From the NCBI RefSeq assembly GCF_035989305.1, contig NZ_CP108514.1, positions 4,627,501-4,691,500 of the forward strand: a stretch of DNA of 64,000 nucleotides, read 5' to 3'. The DNA is from Streptomyces sp. NBC_01233. GTDB taxonomy: Bacteria > Actinomycetota > Actinomycetes > Streptomycetales > Streptomycetaceae. Numbering within the stretch: the stretch's first letter is position 1; each line of letters opens with the position of its first letter. The notes under the pieces are model-generated. The model was not told the origin of the DNA. It saw only the letters and a list, made by a program, of their open reading frames with translations, and did no database searches. This document shows positions 1 to 7,719 of the stretch, piece after piece. The position numbers and the translations under genes are program-made.

Positions 1-215
1 TGGTCCCGAGCGCCGACGGAGAGGCGCACGCCCTGGTCGTCTGGTTCGAACTGGACATGGGGAACGGCACCACGCTGTGCAACTCCCCGGAGAACACCCG
101 CTCGCACTGGATGCAGGGATGGGTCCCCCTGGAGAAGCCGGTGCAGGTGAAGGCGGGTGAGACGGTCCCCCTCCGCCTCCGCTGGAGCGATTTCTCCCTC
201 AGCGCGCACATCTGA
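1..215 (+). CDS. sznE: Protein arginine N-methyltransferase, C-terminal fragment (SznE-like)
   Basis: About 70 residues are read in frame 3 and end at TGA 213-215; the gene starts left of the window. The fragment has the C-terminal beta-barrel signature of PRMT enzymes: a beta strand reading VVWFELDM, then SHWMQGWVPLEKP (the PRMT family has a conserved HW followed by Q in this loop), then LRLRWSDFS. In streptozotocin biosynthesis the PRMT homologue SznE turns L-arginine into N-omega-methyl-L-arginine, the substrate of SznF. The next gene here is an SznF homologue 64 bases downstream, so the same role is inferred. The methyltransferase domain itself is not visible. Confidence 0.8.
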   Translation, partial: VPSADGEAHALVVWFELDMGNGTTLCNSPENTRSHWMQGWVPLEKPVQVKAGETVPLRLRWSDFSLSAHI

Positions 216-279
216 CCCACCCGGCCCGCCCACCAGGCACGCGGCCGCACGTCTTGCGATCCGGACCAAGGAGCACGCA

Positions 280-1695
280 ATGAGTCACGTACCCGAGCAC
301 ATCCCGTTCGAGCTCAGCGGCACCGCCCTGCGCGACGCCATCGTGCAGTACGCCACGAATCCGATCTTCCTCGACAACACGGACTGGCAGAACCACGACA
401 ACCCGTACCGGCGCCAGCTGCGGCCGCAGGTGCTCCCGTACCTCGACTTCGACAAGGTGCCGGGCCGGGAGAACATCCTCGACTACACCAGCCTGGCCAC
501 GCAGCGCCTGCTCACCTCCATATACGAGGCCGACCTGGTGTTCTTCCCCAAGTCCGGGCTCAAGGGCAAGGAGGAGGACTTCCGGGCGTTCTACAGCCCC
601 GCCAACCGGGCGCTCGGCGAGCGGGTCCGCCCCGCCCTGGAGCGGTACGCCTTCGGCTTCCTCGACGACGAGGTCGAGACCTCGGGCAAGTGGACCAAGG
701 CCAGCCTCGACAGCTACCTGGACTCCCTCGACATGGGCGGCGGCGAGGAGCGGACGCCGGTGGAGCAGGCCATCACCGGCTCCGGCGACCCCGAGCGCGC
801 GGCGCGCATGTGGCTGGTGCAGTTCGCCGCGGACTTCTTCTCCGAGGCGTCGCCGATGATCCGCAACGTGCTCGGCTACTACGGTCCCGTCCAGTCCGAG
901 TGGTTCAAGGTCGTCATCGACGAGTACGGCTACGGCGTGCACGACACCAAGCACAGCACCCTGTTCGAGCGGACGCTGGAGTCCGTCGGTCTCCAGGCCG
1001 ACCTCCACCGGTACTGGCAGTACTACCTCAACAGCAGCCTGCTGCTGAACAATTACTTCCACTACCTCGGCAAGAACCACGAGCTGTTCTTCCGCTACGT
1101 GGGCGCGCTGTTCTACACGGAGAGCTCGCTGGTCGACTTCTGCCAGCGCGCCGACCGGCTGCTGCACGGCGTCTTCGGCGACTCCGTCGACACCACCTAC
1201 TTCACCGAGCACGTCCACATCGACCAGCACCACGGCCGCATGGCCCGCGAGAAGATCATCGCGCCGCTGATCGAGGCCCACGGCGAGGGGATCATCCCCG
1301 AGATCGTCCGCGGCATCGAGGAGTACCGGGTGCTCCTGGAGGTCGCCGACCAGGACTTCTGCGCGCAGATCGCCTGGATGGACGACCAGCCGGAGCTCAA
1401 GAAGCTGCACGGCCCCGTCTACGAGGCCATCCGGGAGGGACGGGTGGAGGCGCCGGTGGCGCACCTGGTCGAGCCCTTCAACGAGCTGTCGAACACCCAC
1501 TGCCACGAGGGCGACGAGCTCTGCCACATCGTCTCGGGCACCATGCGCTTCGAGAGCGGACTGGGCTCCTCGCTGACCCTGGAGGCCGGCGAGGGCGTCG
1601 TCATCCGGCGCAACCGGCTGCACGGCGCCGACATCCTGTCCGAGGAGTGCGTCTACGAGATCCACTCGGTGGGGGACTACCGCACATGCCTGTAG
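280..1695 (+). CDS. sznF: SznF-like diiron/cupin N-nitrosourea synthase
   Basis: 471 residues, the length I recall for SznF of the streptozotocin pathway. SznF hydroxylates N-omega-methyl-L-arginine twice with a heme-oxygenase-like diiron domain; a mononuclear-iron cupin then rearranges the product to an N-nitrosourea. An N-terminal helical region (about 1-130) precedes the diiron domain, with E189, E215, H225, E281, H311, D315 and H318 (HVHIDQHH motif at 311-318). The C-terminal cupin carries H407, H409 (NTHCHEGDE) and H448 (NRLHGAD). These match the ligand set I remember for SznF at the same numbers. The ATG at 280 has AAGGAG 7 bases upstream; an in-frame start at 157 would overlap the upstream gene. 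The stop overlaps the next start by 10 bases. The N-nitrosourea product is inferred from homology. Confidence 0.96.
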   Translation: MSHVPEHIPFELSGTALRDAIVQYATNPIFLDNTDWQNHDNPYRRQLRPQVLPYLDFDKVPGRENILDYTSLATQRLLTSIYEADLVFFPKSGLKGKEEDFRAFYSPANRALGERVRPALERYAFGFLDDEVETSGKWTKASLDSYLDSLDMGGGEERTPVEQAITGSGDPERAARMWLVQFAADFFSEASPMIRNVLGYYGPVQSEWFKVVIDEYGYGVHDTKHSTLFERTLESVGLQADLHRYWQYYLNSSLLLNNYFHYLGKNHELFFRYVGALFYTESSLVDFCQRADRLLHGVFGDSVDTTYFTEHVHIDQHHGRMAREKIIAPLIEAHGEGIIPEIVRGIEEYRVLLEVADQDFCAQIAWMDDQPELKKLHGPVYEAIREGRVEAPVAHLVEPFNELSNTHCHEGDELCHIVSGTMRFESGLGSSLTLEAGEGVVIRRNRLHGADILSEECVYEIHSVGDYRTCL

Positions 1696-2063
1696 TGAGC
1701 TTCCCCGTCGCCGGGCGGGAGAACTGCGTGGTCGTCGCGGGCACCTCGTACGTGTACGCGACGGTCGACGGCCGGGGCTTCGTGATGAACGCCGAGTGCC
1801 CCCACCGGGGCGGCCCGCTGCACCTGGCCGGCGTGACGCCGGACGCCTCCCGGCTCGTCTGCCCCTGGCACGACCGCAAGACGTCCGCGGCGCGGCTGCG
1901 CGCCGAGATCCCGGCGGTACGGGCCGGCAGCCGGGTCACGGCGGTCTTCCCCGACAGCCGGCCGGCCGGACGGCCGGCGGTTTCCGGCCGGCCGTGCGGC
2001 GTCACGAGCCGCGAGTACCGGCCCCTGTCGCCCGAACTCGCCCGCCCGGGCGCGGCGGTCTGA
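1686..2063 (+). CDS. Small Rieske [2Fe-2S] protein
   Basis: 125 residues. It holds the Rieske pair C38-P-H40 (ECPHRGG) and C59-P-W-H62 (LVCPWHD), so it should bind a [2Fe-2S] cluster through two Cys and two His. It lacks an oxygenase catalytic domain and looks like a standalone ferredoxin-type electron carrier. The ATG at 1686 lies inside the 3' end of the sznF-like gene (10-base overlap), so the two are translationally coupled. A reasonable inference is that it delivers electrons to the diiron or cupin iron of the SznF homologue, but no partner is proven. The last 40 residues are rich in Pro, Arg and Gly and probably disordered. Confidence 0.85.
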   Translation: MPVVSFPVAGRENCVVVAGTSYVYATVDGRGFVMNAECPHRGGPLHLAGVTPDASRLVCPWHDRKTSAARLRAEIPAVRAGSRVTAVFPDSRPAGRPAVSGRPCGVTSREYRPLSPELARPGAAV

Positions 2064-2204
2064 CCCCTTCCGGCCAAGTCCGGGGCCGGTGCAACGCCCC
2101 GGACCCGGCCGGTGTTCTACAGGTGATGGCGGGTGCGGGGCGGGGCCGTGAGGGGCCCGCACCGCACCCGCCGGACGCATGACGACGAACGAGGAGAGTG
2201 GACC

Positions 2205-3455
2205 ATGGCGTGGGACGGGGAGAAGCCCCTTCTGCTGTTGATCGGGAGCAGCGGCCGGCGCAGCAGGGAGTTCATCCTGCGGACGGTGAGCCGGCGCTAC
2301 GCGTTGTGGCTCCTCCAGCCCGCACCGGTGAGCTGGGAGGACCCGTACGTGGTGGGGAGCACGGTCGTCGACAACACCGACCCGCACGCCCTGGTCGAGG
2401 CCGCCCGTCAGGTGGCCGCCACCCACGAGGTGGCCGGGGTGTTCTGCTACGACGAGGGACTGGTCACGCCCGCCGCCCATGTGGCGCAGGCGCTGGGGCT
2501 GCCGGGCAACTCCCCCGAGGCGGTCACCGCCTGCCGGGACAAGAACGCCACCCGCATCGCGCTGGACGCGGCCCGGGTCGCACAGCCGGTCTCGATCGGC
2601 GTCCGCTCCCTGGGCGAGGCGCGGGCCGCGGCGGAGAAGATCGGCTTCCCCGTCGTGGTGAAGCCGCGCGGCCTGGCCGGCGGGATGGGCGTGCGCAAGG
2701 CCGACGGCCCCGAGGACATGGAGAACGCCTACCGGGCCGCCTCCGGCGCCTCCTACCCCGGAGTGCCCGTCTTCGACGTGTCGGTCCTGGTGGAGGAGTA
2801 CGCCGACGGCCCGGAGATCAGCGTCGACGCGGTCTTCTTCGGCGGCGAGTGCGTGCCGCTCGTCGTGGCCCGCAAGCAGGTCGGCCTGGCGCCCTTCTTC
2901 GAGGAGACGGGCCACGAGGTCGACGGGGCCGATCCGCTGCTGACCGACCCCGAACTGCTGGAGGCACTGCGCGCCGCGCATGCCGCGCTCGACTTCCACA
3001 CGGGAGTCAGCCACACCGAGTTCCGCATCACCGCCGGCGGTCTGCGCCTGATGGAGGTCAACGCCCGTCTCGGCGGCGACATGATCCCCTACCTCGGGCA
3101 CCTGGCCACCGGCGTCGACGTCGCGATGGCGGCGGCCGACACCGCCGCGGGCCGCACGCCGGACACCACGGCGCAGCACCGCAAGGCCGCCGCGATCACG
3201 TTCCTCTACCCCGACGAGGACGTCGAGATCGAGGCCGTGACCGTCCACGAGGACCGCTTCGGTCCCGATGTGCACAGCGCCGAGGCCATGGTCGACCCGG
3301 GTGCGGTGCTGCGCCTGCCGCCCCGCGGCTACATCTCCCGCTACGCCCGCGTGATCGCCCTGGCCGACTCCGTCGAGCAGGCGCGCGCCGCGCTGCTGCG
3401 CACCCCGGAGATCGTGGAAGTCGCCTCCCGGCCGGTGGAGGTGCCGGCTCCGTGA
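2205..3455 (+). CDS. ATP-grasp carboxylate-amine ligase (copy 1)
   Basis: 416 residues. ATP-grasp ligases activate a carboxylate as acyl phosphate and join it to an amine. The pre-ATP domain begins LLLIGSSGRRS; the ATP-lysine segment reads FPVVVKPRGLAGGMGV; the metal-binding C-terminal motif is LMEVNARLGGD with E284, N286 and R288. This is the arrangement of L-amino-acid ligases. It is clearly a paralogue of the ATP-grasp protein at 22405-23667: both share the FEETGH.V..ADPLL stretch and NARLGGD.IPYLG. The ATG at 2205 follows GAGGAG; upstream in-frame codons have no ribosome site. The stop overlaps the next start as GTGA. It probably makes an amide bond to an amino-acid-like building block of the product. 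Confidence 0.9.
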   Translation: MAWDGEKPLLLLIGSSGRRSREFILRTVSRRYALWLLQPAPVSWEDPYVVGSTVVDNTDPHALVEAARQVAATHEVAGVFCYDEGLVTPAAHVAQALGLPGNSPEAVTACRDKNATRIALDAARVAQPVSIGVRSLGEARAAAEKIGFPVVVKPRGLAGGMGVRKADGPEDMENAYRAASGASYPGVPVFDVSVLVEEYADGPEISVDAVFFGGECVPLVVARKQVGLAPFFEETGHEVDGADPLLTDPELLEALRAAHAALDFHTGVSHTEFRITAGGLRLMEVNARLGGDMIPYLGHLATGVDVAMAAADTAAGRTPDTTAQHRKAAAITFLYPDEDVEIEAVTVHEDRFGPDVHSAEAMVDPGAVLRLPPRGYISRYARVIALADSVEQARAALLRTPEIVEVASRPVEVPAP

Positions 3456-4780
3456 GCACCACCGGACAAGGCTCCCCGGAGGGACGCAAGGCCGTCCGGC
3501 CTTCCGTCACCGAGACACTGAGGGGGATCCCCGGCCCGATCTGGCTGGTCCTGGTCGGCATGCTGATCAACCGGCTGGGCACCTTCCTCCAGATCTATCT
3601 GGTGCTCTACCTCACCGACAAGGGCTTCAGCACCTCCGCGGCCGCCTTCGCGCTCGGTGCGTACGGAGTGGGCTCGGTCGTCGGAGTCCTGGTCGGCGGT
3701 TCGGTCTCGGACCGGATCGGCTACGCGCGGACCATCGTCGGTTCCATGGCGTTCGCCAGCCTGCTCACCCTCAGCCTGGTCTACCTCGACACCCTGCCCC
3801 TGGTGATCGCGGTGGCCGCGGTGATCGGTGTGGTGGCCCAGGCCTACCGGCCCGCCTCCTCGGCGCTGCTGGTGGAAGCCACCCCCGAGGAGCACCACGT
3901 GATGGTGTTCGCCGTCTACCGGATGGCGTTCAACCTCGGCACCACCGCGGGCCCGCTGATCGGCGCCCTGCTCATCACCTACTCGTACAACCTGATGTTC
4001 TACGCCGAGGCGGGCGCGCAGGCGGGCTTCGCCCTGCTGGCGCTGGTCCTGGTCCGCACCGGCACGACCGCCGGTTCCGCCGGGCCGAAGCCGGAGGAGG
4101 GCAGCCGGTCGTACCTGGCCGTGCTGCAGGACAAGCGCTACCTGCTGTTCCTGCTGGCGCTGTTCCTCAACGCCGTCGTCTACATCCAGCACACCTCCGC
4201 CCTGCCGCTCCAGCTCAAGGCCGACGGCCACGGCCCGACCTTCTACTCGGTCCTGCTGTCGCTGAACGCGGCCATGGTCATCTGCCTGGAGCTGCTGTTC
4301 ACCAAGTACGTGCAGCACCTCCCGGCCCGGTTCGCGGTCGCCCTGGGCATCGGTCTGGTGGGTGTCGGCATGAACCTGTACGTGGCCGGCCCCGGCATGG
4401 CCATGTTCGTCGTCGCGACGGTGGTGTGGACGATCGGCGAGATCGTCGGCACCCCGACCGCCTCCGCCTGGCCCGGCCGGGTCGCCCCCGCACACCTGCG
4501 GGGCCGGTACATCGCCGCCTGCGCGTTCCCGATGCAGATCGGCTACGCGGTCGGCCCGGTGATCGGCATCGCCGCCTGGCAGGCGTCGGCGGCCTCCGTG
4601 TGGTGGCTGTGCGGCGGCCTGACCGCGGTGGCGGTCGTCGCCATCCTCTTCGGCATGGCCGAACCGCCCGCCGCCGAGAAGGAGCGGGCCGCCGGGTCCG
4701 ATCCGGCCGGCGCCCGTCCCGCCGAGCCGACCGGGGCGACCTCCGGCCCGGTCGCACCGGCAACCGCAGAAACCCCCTGA
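3452..4780 (+). CDS. MFS transporter (drug efflux type, copy 1)
   Basis: 442 residues, GTG start overlapping the stop of the upstream ligase by four bases. About 12 hydrophobic segments are visible. The cytoplasmic loop between helices 2 and 3 reads GGSVSDRIGYAR, close to MFS motif A (GxxxDRxGR). The C-terminal tail is soluble and rich in Pro, Ala and Glu. It most likely exports the cluster product or an intermediate across the cytoplasmic membrane and may give self-resistance. A second MFS protein lies at 16382. The substrate cannot be read from sequence. Confidence 0.9.
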   Translation: MSTTGQGSPEGRKAVRPSVTETLRGIPGPIWLVLVGMLINRLGTFLQIYLVLYLTDKGFSTSAAAFALGAYGVGSVVGVLVGGSVSDRIGYARTIVGSMAFASLLTLSLVYLDTLPLVIAVAAVIGVVAQAYRPASSALLVEATPEEHHVMVFAVYRMAFNLGTTAGPLIGALLITYSYNLMFYAEAGAQAGFALLALVLVRTGTTAGSAGPKPEEGSRSYLAVLQDKRYLLFLLALFLNAVVYIQHTSALPLQLKADGHGPTFYSVLLSLNAAMVICLELLFTKYVQHLPARFAVALGIGLVGVGMNLYVAGPGMAMFVVATVVWTIGEIVGTPTASAWPGRVAPAHLRGRYIAACAFPMQIGYAVGPVIGIAAWQASAASVWWLCGGLTAVAVVAILFGMAEPPAAEKERAAGSDPAGARPAEPTGATSGPVAPATAETP

Positions 4781-4822
4781 GCCCCCTCCCCGCCCCGTAT
4801 CCGGAAGTGAGCGAAGCTGCCC

Positions 4823-5779
4823 ATGCCCTACGCAGACGGCATCGAGAAGTTCGTGGAGACCGTCGACGGCGCCCTGCCACCCGACTTCTACACCTATCCC
4901 GTCGAACGACAGCGCGCCCTGTACGACGCGCTGACCGAGGTGCTGCCGATCCCGGTGCCCGAGGGGGTCAGCCACCGGGACGCGAGCGTCACCCACGGGG
5001 GCCGCACCGCCCGGATCCGCATCTACGAACCGGCCCGGCGCGCGGGCGACGCCGTGCTGTTCTACATACGCGGCGGCGGCTTCGTCATCGGCTCGCTCCA
5101 CAGCCACCACAGCCTGGTCGCCGAACTCGCCGACCGTACCGGTCTGGTGGCGATCGCCCTGGACTTCGGCATGGCCCCGGAGAACCCGTACCCCGGGCCG
5201 CTGGAGGACTGCTACGCCGGACTGTGCGGAACCCTGGCCGACCTGCCCGCGCTCGGGCTCGACGGCATCGGCCCCGAAGCCGCGGTGCTCTGCGGGGAGA
5301 GCTCGGGGGCCAACATGGCCGTGGTCCTCTCGATGATGGCGCGCGACCGGGGCGGCCCCCGGCTGCGCGGCCAGGCGGTGATCAGCCCCGTGCTGGACTT
5401 CACCCGCTGGCGGCACGGCGGCGAGGACGCCCCCCTGCTGTCCGGTGGCGAGATGGAGTTCTACACCGCCTGCTACTGCCCCGAGCCCGAACAGGCGGAG
5501 AACCCGTACGTCTCGCCGCTGCTGACCGGCGAGTTCCACGACCTGCCGCCCGCCTACGTGGTGGGCTGCGAGATGGACTCGCTGCGCGTCGACGCCGAGA
5601 AGTACACCGCCCGGCTGGAGCAGAACGGGACGCCGGTGACGTACGTGATGGAGGAGGGCATGGTGCACGCTCCGGTGCGCGCCCGCCGCATCAGCGAACC
5701 CGCTGGTGAGTTCTTCGCGCGCTACTGCGACGCCGTGACCGCTCTGGCCGGAAAGGCGGCCGGCCGTGACGGACGCTGA
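4823..5779 (+). CDS. Alpha/beta-hydrolase, hormone-sensitive-lipase (HSL) type
   Basis: 318 residues. The triad is visible: nucleophile S160 in GESSG, acid D252 in GCEMDSLR, and H282 in EGMVHA. The oxyanion-hole motif, usually HGGGF in this family, is RGGGF (residues 83-87), so the leading His is replaced by Arg. Members are carboxylesterases or lactone and amide hydrolases. Next to ligases it could trim an ester or protecting amino-acid group, or release an intermediate. It ends 14 bases inside the next gene, so it belongs to the same operon. The substrate is unknown. Confidence 0.88.
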   Translation: MPYADGIEKFVETVDGALPPDFYTYPVERQRALYDALTEVLPIPVPEGVSHRDASVTHGGRTARIRIYEPARRAGDAVLFYIRGGGFVIGSLHSHHSLVAELADRTGLVAIALDFGMAPENPYPGPLEDCYAGLCGTLADLPALGLDGIGPEAAVLCGESSGANMAVVLSMMARDRGGPRLRGQAVISPVLDFTRWRHGGEDAPLLSGGEMEFYTACYCPEPEQAENPYVSPLLTGEFHDLPPAYVVGCEMDSLRVDAEKYTARLEQNGTPVTYVMEEGMVHAPVRARRISEPAGEFFARYCDAVTALAGKAAGRDGR

Positions 5780-7043
5780 ACGCGCGGCGGGCGCACCGCG
5801 GGGCAGCGGGCCCTGCGTGATCGTCGACCCCTACTCCTCGGGAGCCCTCTTCGCGGAGCCGCTGACCGAGCACGGCGTGCCGGTGGTGGCGGTGGTGACG
5901 GGCCCCCGCCCGCCGGAGGCCTACGCCTCCTCCTACCGGCCGCAGGACTTCGCCGAGATCATCGTGTACGAGGGGGACCTGGAGCCGGTCGTGGAGCGGT
6001 TGCGGGAGCTGGACCCGCGAGCCGTCCTGGCCGGCTGCGAGTCCGGGGTGGAACTGGCCGAGCGCCTCGCCCCCCGGGTGGTGCCCGGGCGCAGCAACGT
6101 GCCCGAACTCGCGGCGGCCCGGCGGGACAAGAGCAGCATGGCGGCCGCCGTCGCGGCGGCCGGCCTGCCGGTCATCCCGCAGATCTGCACCGACGACGCC
6201 GAGGAGGTCGCGGCCTGGCTGGAGCGCGAGGGCCTGGCCGGGGCGGACCTGGTGGTCAAGCCGCCCAAGAGCGCCAGCACCGACGGCGTGATCAAACTGG
6301 CGGGCGGGAAGGACTGGAGGGCGGTCTTCGGCCGCCAGCTCGGCCGGACCAACCAGTTCGGCGAGACCGACGACCGGCTCATCGTGCAGAAGTTCGTCAC
6401 CGGCACCGAGTACGTGATCGACACCTTCAGCCACGACGGGAAGCACGCCGTGGTCGACGTGTGCGCCTACCGCAAGGTCGACAACGGTCCGCACATGGCG
6501 GTCTACGACACCATGCGGTGGCTCTCCCCGGACGACCCGGCCATCCCGGGCCTCGCCGAGTACGTCTTCGGCGTCCTGGACGCGGTGGGCCTGCGCTTCG
6601 GTTCGGCCCACGTCGAGGTGATGGGCACCGCGGACGGGCCGCTGCTCATCGAGCTCGGCGCCCGCCCCCACGGCGGCGGCCAGCCGCGCTTCAACCGCAA
6701 CGCCACCGCCGACAGCCAGATCGACCGGACGGTGCGCTGGCTGACCGGGGGCGAACTTCCCCAGGGGTACGAGCTGCTGCTGCACCAGATGTGCGTCTTC
6801 CACATCGCGCCCCGCACCGGCACCGTCTCCGGAACGGCGGCCCTGGAGGCCCTCCGCGACCTCCCGAGCCACCACTTCTCGGTCCAGAGCCTGAAGGACG
6901 GCGACCACGTCCGCGCCACCCGGGACCTGGTCGACAGCCTCAACTTCGGGTTCGTGATCCTCGCCCACCCCGACGAGGAACAGATCCGGCGCGACTACGA
7001 GGCCGTCCGAGCCGCGGAACGCCTCCTGTCCATCGAGGAGTAG
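5766..7043 (+). CDS. ATP-grasp ligase (copy 2)
   Basis: 425 residues, GTG start overlapping the hydrolase gene by 14 bases. The N-terminal Rossmann-like part reads CVIVDPYSSGALFAEPL; the ATP-binding Lys lies in DLVVKPPKSASTDGV; the metal-binding strand is IELGARPHGGG with E296 and R300. This E-x-G-x-R-x-x-GGG form differs from the EVNARLGGD form of copies 1 and 4, so it belongs to another ATP-grasp subgroup shared with copy 3. It most likely forms an amide bond between small carboxylate and amine building blocks. Confidence 0.88.
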   Translation: MTDAERAAGAPRGSGPCVIVDPYSSGALFAEPLTEHGVPVVAVVTGPRPPEAYASSYRPQDFAEIIVYEGDLEPVVERLRELDPRAVLAGCESGVELAERLAPRVVPGRSNVPELAAARRDKSSMAAAVAAAGLPVIPQICTDDAEEVAAWLEREGLAGADLVVKPPKSASTDGVIKLAGGKDWRAVFGRQLGRTNQFGETDDRLIVQKFVTGTEYVIDTFSHDGKHAVVDVCAYRKVDNGPHMAVYDTMRWLSPDDPAIPGLAEYVFGVLDAVGLRFGSAHVEVMGTADGPLLIELGARPHGGGQPRFNRNATADSQIDRTVRWLTGGELPQGYELLLHQMCVFHIAPRTGTVSGTAALEALRDLPSHHFSVQSLKDGDHVRATRDLVDSLNFGFVILAHPDEEQIRRDYEAVRAAERLLSIEE

Positions 7044-7066
7044 AGATCAACACCGCCGCGTTCCTG

Positions 7067-7702
7067 GTGAGTTCCCTGATCGTGATCATGATGCCCGGCC
7101 CCGACCTCGTCCTGATCACCGGTCTGGTGCTGAACGGGTCCCTGAGGGTGGCCACCGCCGCCGCCCTCGGCATGATCACGGCCGGGGCCGCCCAGGCCGG
7201 GCTCGGTGCGGCCGGGCTGGCCGCGTTGCTCGCCGCCAGCCCGGAGCTGTTCGCGGCGTTCCGGTGGGCCGGCGCGCTCGTCCTGCTCGGATGGGCCGCG
7301 CTCGCCCTGCGGCGGTTCTCCCGGCCGGCCGGCGCCGAGGCCCCGGCGGCGCAGGCCCCGGCGGCCGGGGCCGCCGCGGTCCGGGTCGCCGCCTCGGCCG
7401 GGCCCCGCGACCGGCAGGCCTTCGTGCAGGGCCTGCTGTGCACCGGGTCCAACCCCAAGGTGGGCATCTTCCTGATGGCCTTCCTGCCCCAGTTCGTGCC
7501 CGCGGGCATGGCTCCCGAGGCGGGCGTCCCCCTGCTGGCCGCCTGCTACCTGGCCCTGGGGCTGATCTGGCTCCTCACCTGGATGAGACTGGTCCACCGG
7601 CTCGCCCGGCACCTGCGGTCCCCGCGCACGCTGCGGATCGCCGACGGGCTCACCGCCGTCGTGTTCGGTGTGTTCGCCGGCCGGCTGGCACTCGGCGGCT
7701 GA
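7067..7702 (+). CDS. LysE/RhtB-family amino-acid exporter
   Basis: Hydrophobic protein of about 211 residues with the family's PGPD motif near the N-terminus (IVIMMPGPDLVLITG), G/A-rich helices, and SNPKVGIFLMAFLPQF in the centre, all typical of LysE-type exporters of basic or neutral amino acids. The start is uncertain. GTG 7067 leaves fewer residues before PGPD than usual. GAGGAG at 7035-7040 stands five bases before an ATC at 7046 that would give a more normal N-terminus, so a non-standard ATC start is possible. It probably exports an amino-acid-like product or by-product such as a lysine, arginine or citrulline derivative. Confidence 0.83.
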   Translation: MSSLIVIMMPGPDLVLITGLVLNGSLRVATAAALGMITAGAAQAGLGAAGLAALLAASPELFAAFRWAGALVLLGWAALALRRFSRPAGAEAPAAQAPAAGAAAVRVAASAGPRDRQAFVQGLLCTGSNPKVGIFLMAFLPQFVPAGMAPEAGVPLLAACYLALGLIWLLTWMRLVHRLARHLRSPRTLRIADGLTAVVFGVFAGRLALGG

Positions 7703-7719
7703 CGTGGCCGCCGCCCGCG

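Noticed and set aside
157..279. N-terminal extension of the SznF homologue to 157
   Set aside because: It would overlap the PRMT gene end and add 41 low-complexity residues; the ATG at 280 has a good ribosome site and gives the family length of 471.
199..1665. Long minus-strand open frame opposite the sznF-like gene
   Set aside because: It mirrors the codon structure of a clearly real gene; composition is Val/Leu/Gly/Asp-rich shadow sequence with no domain.
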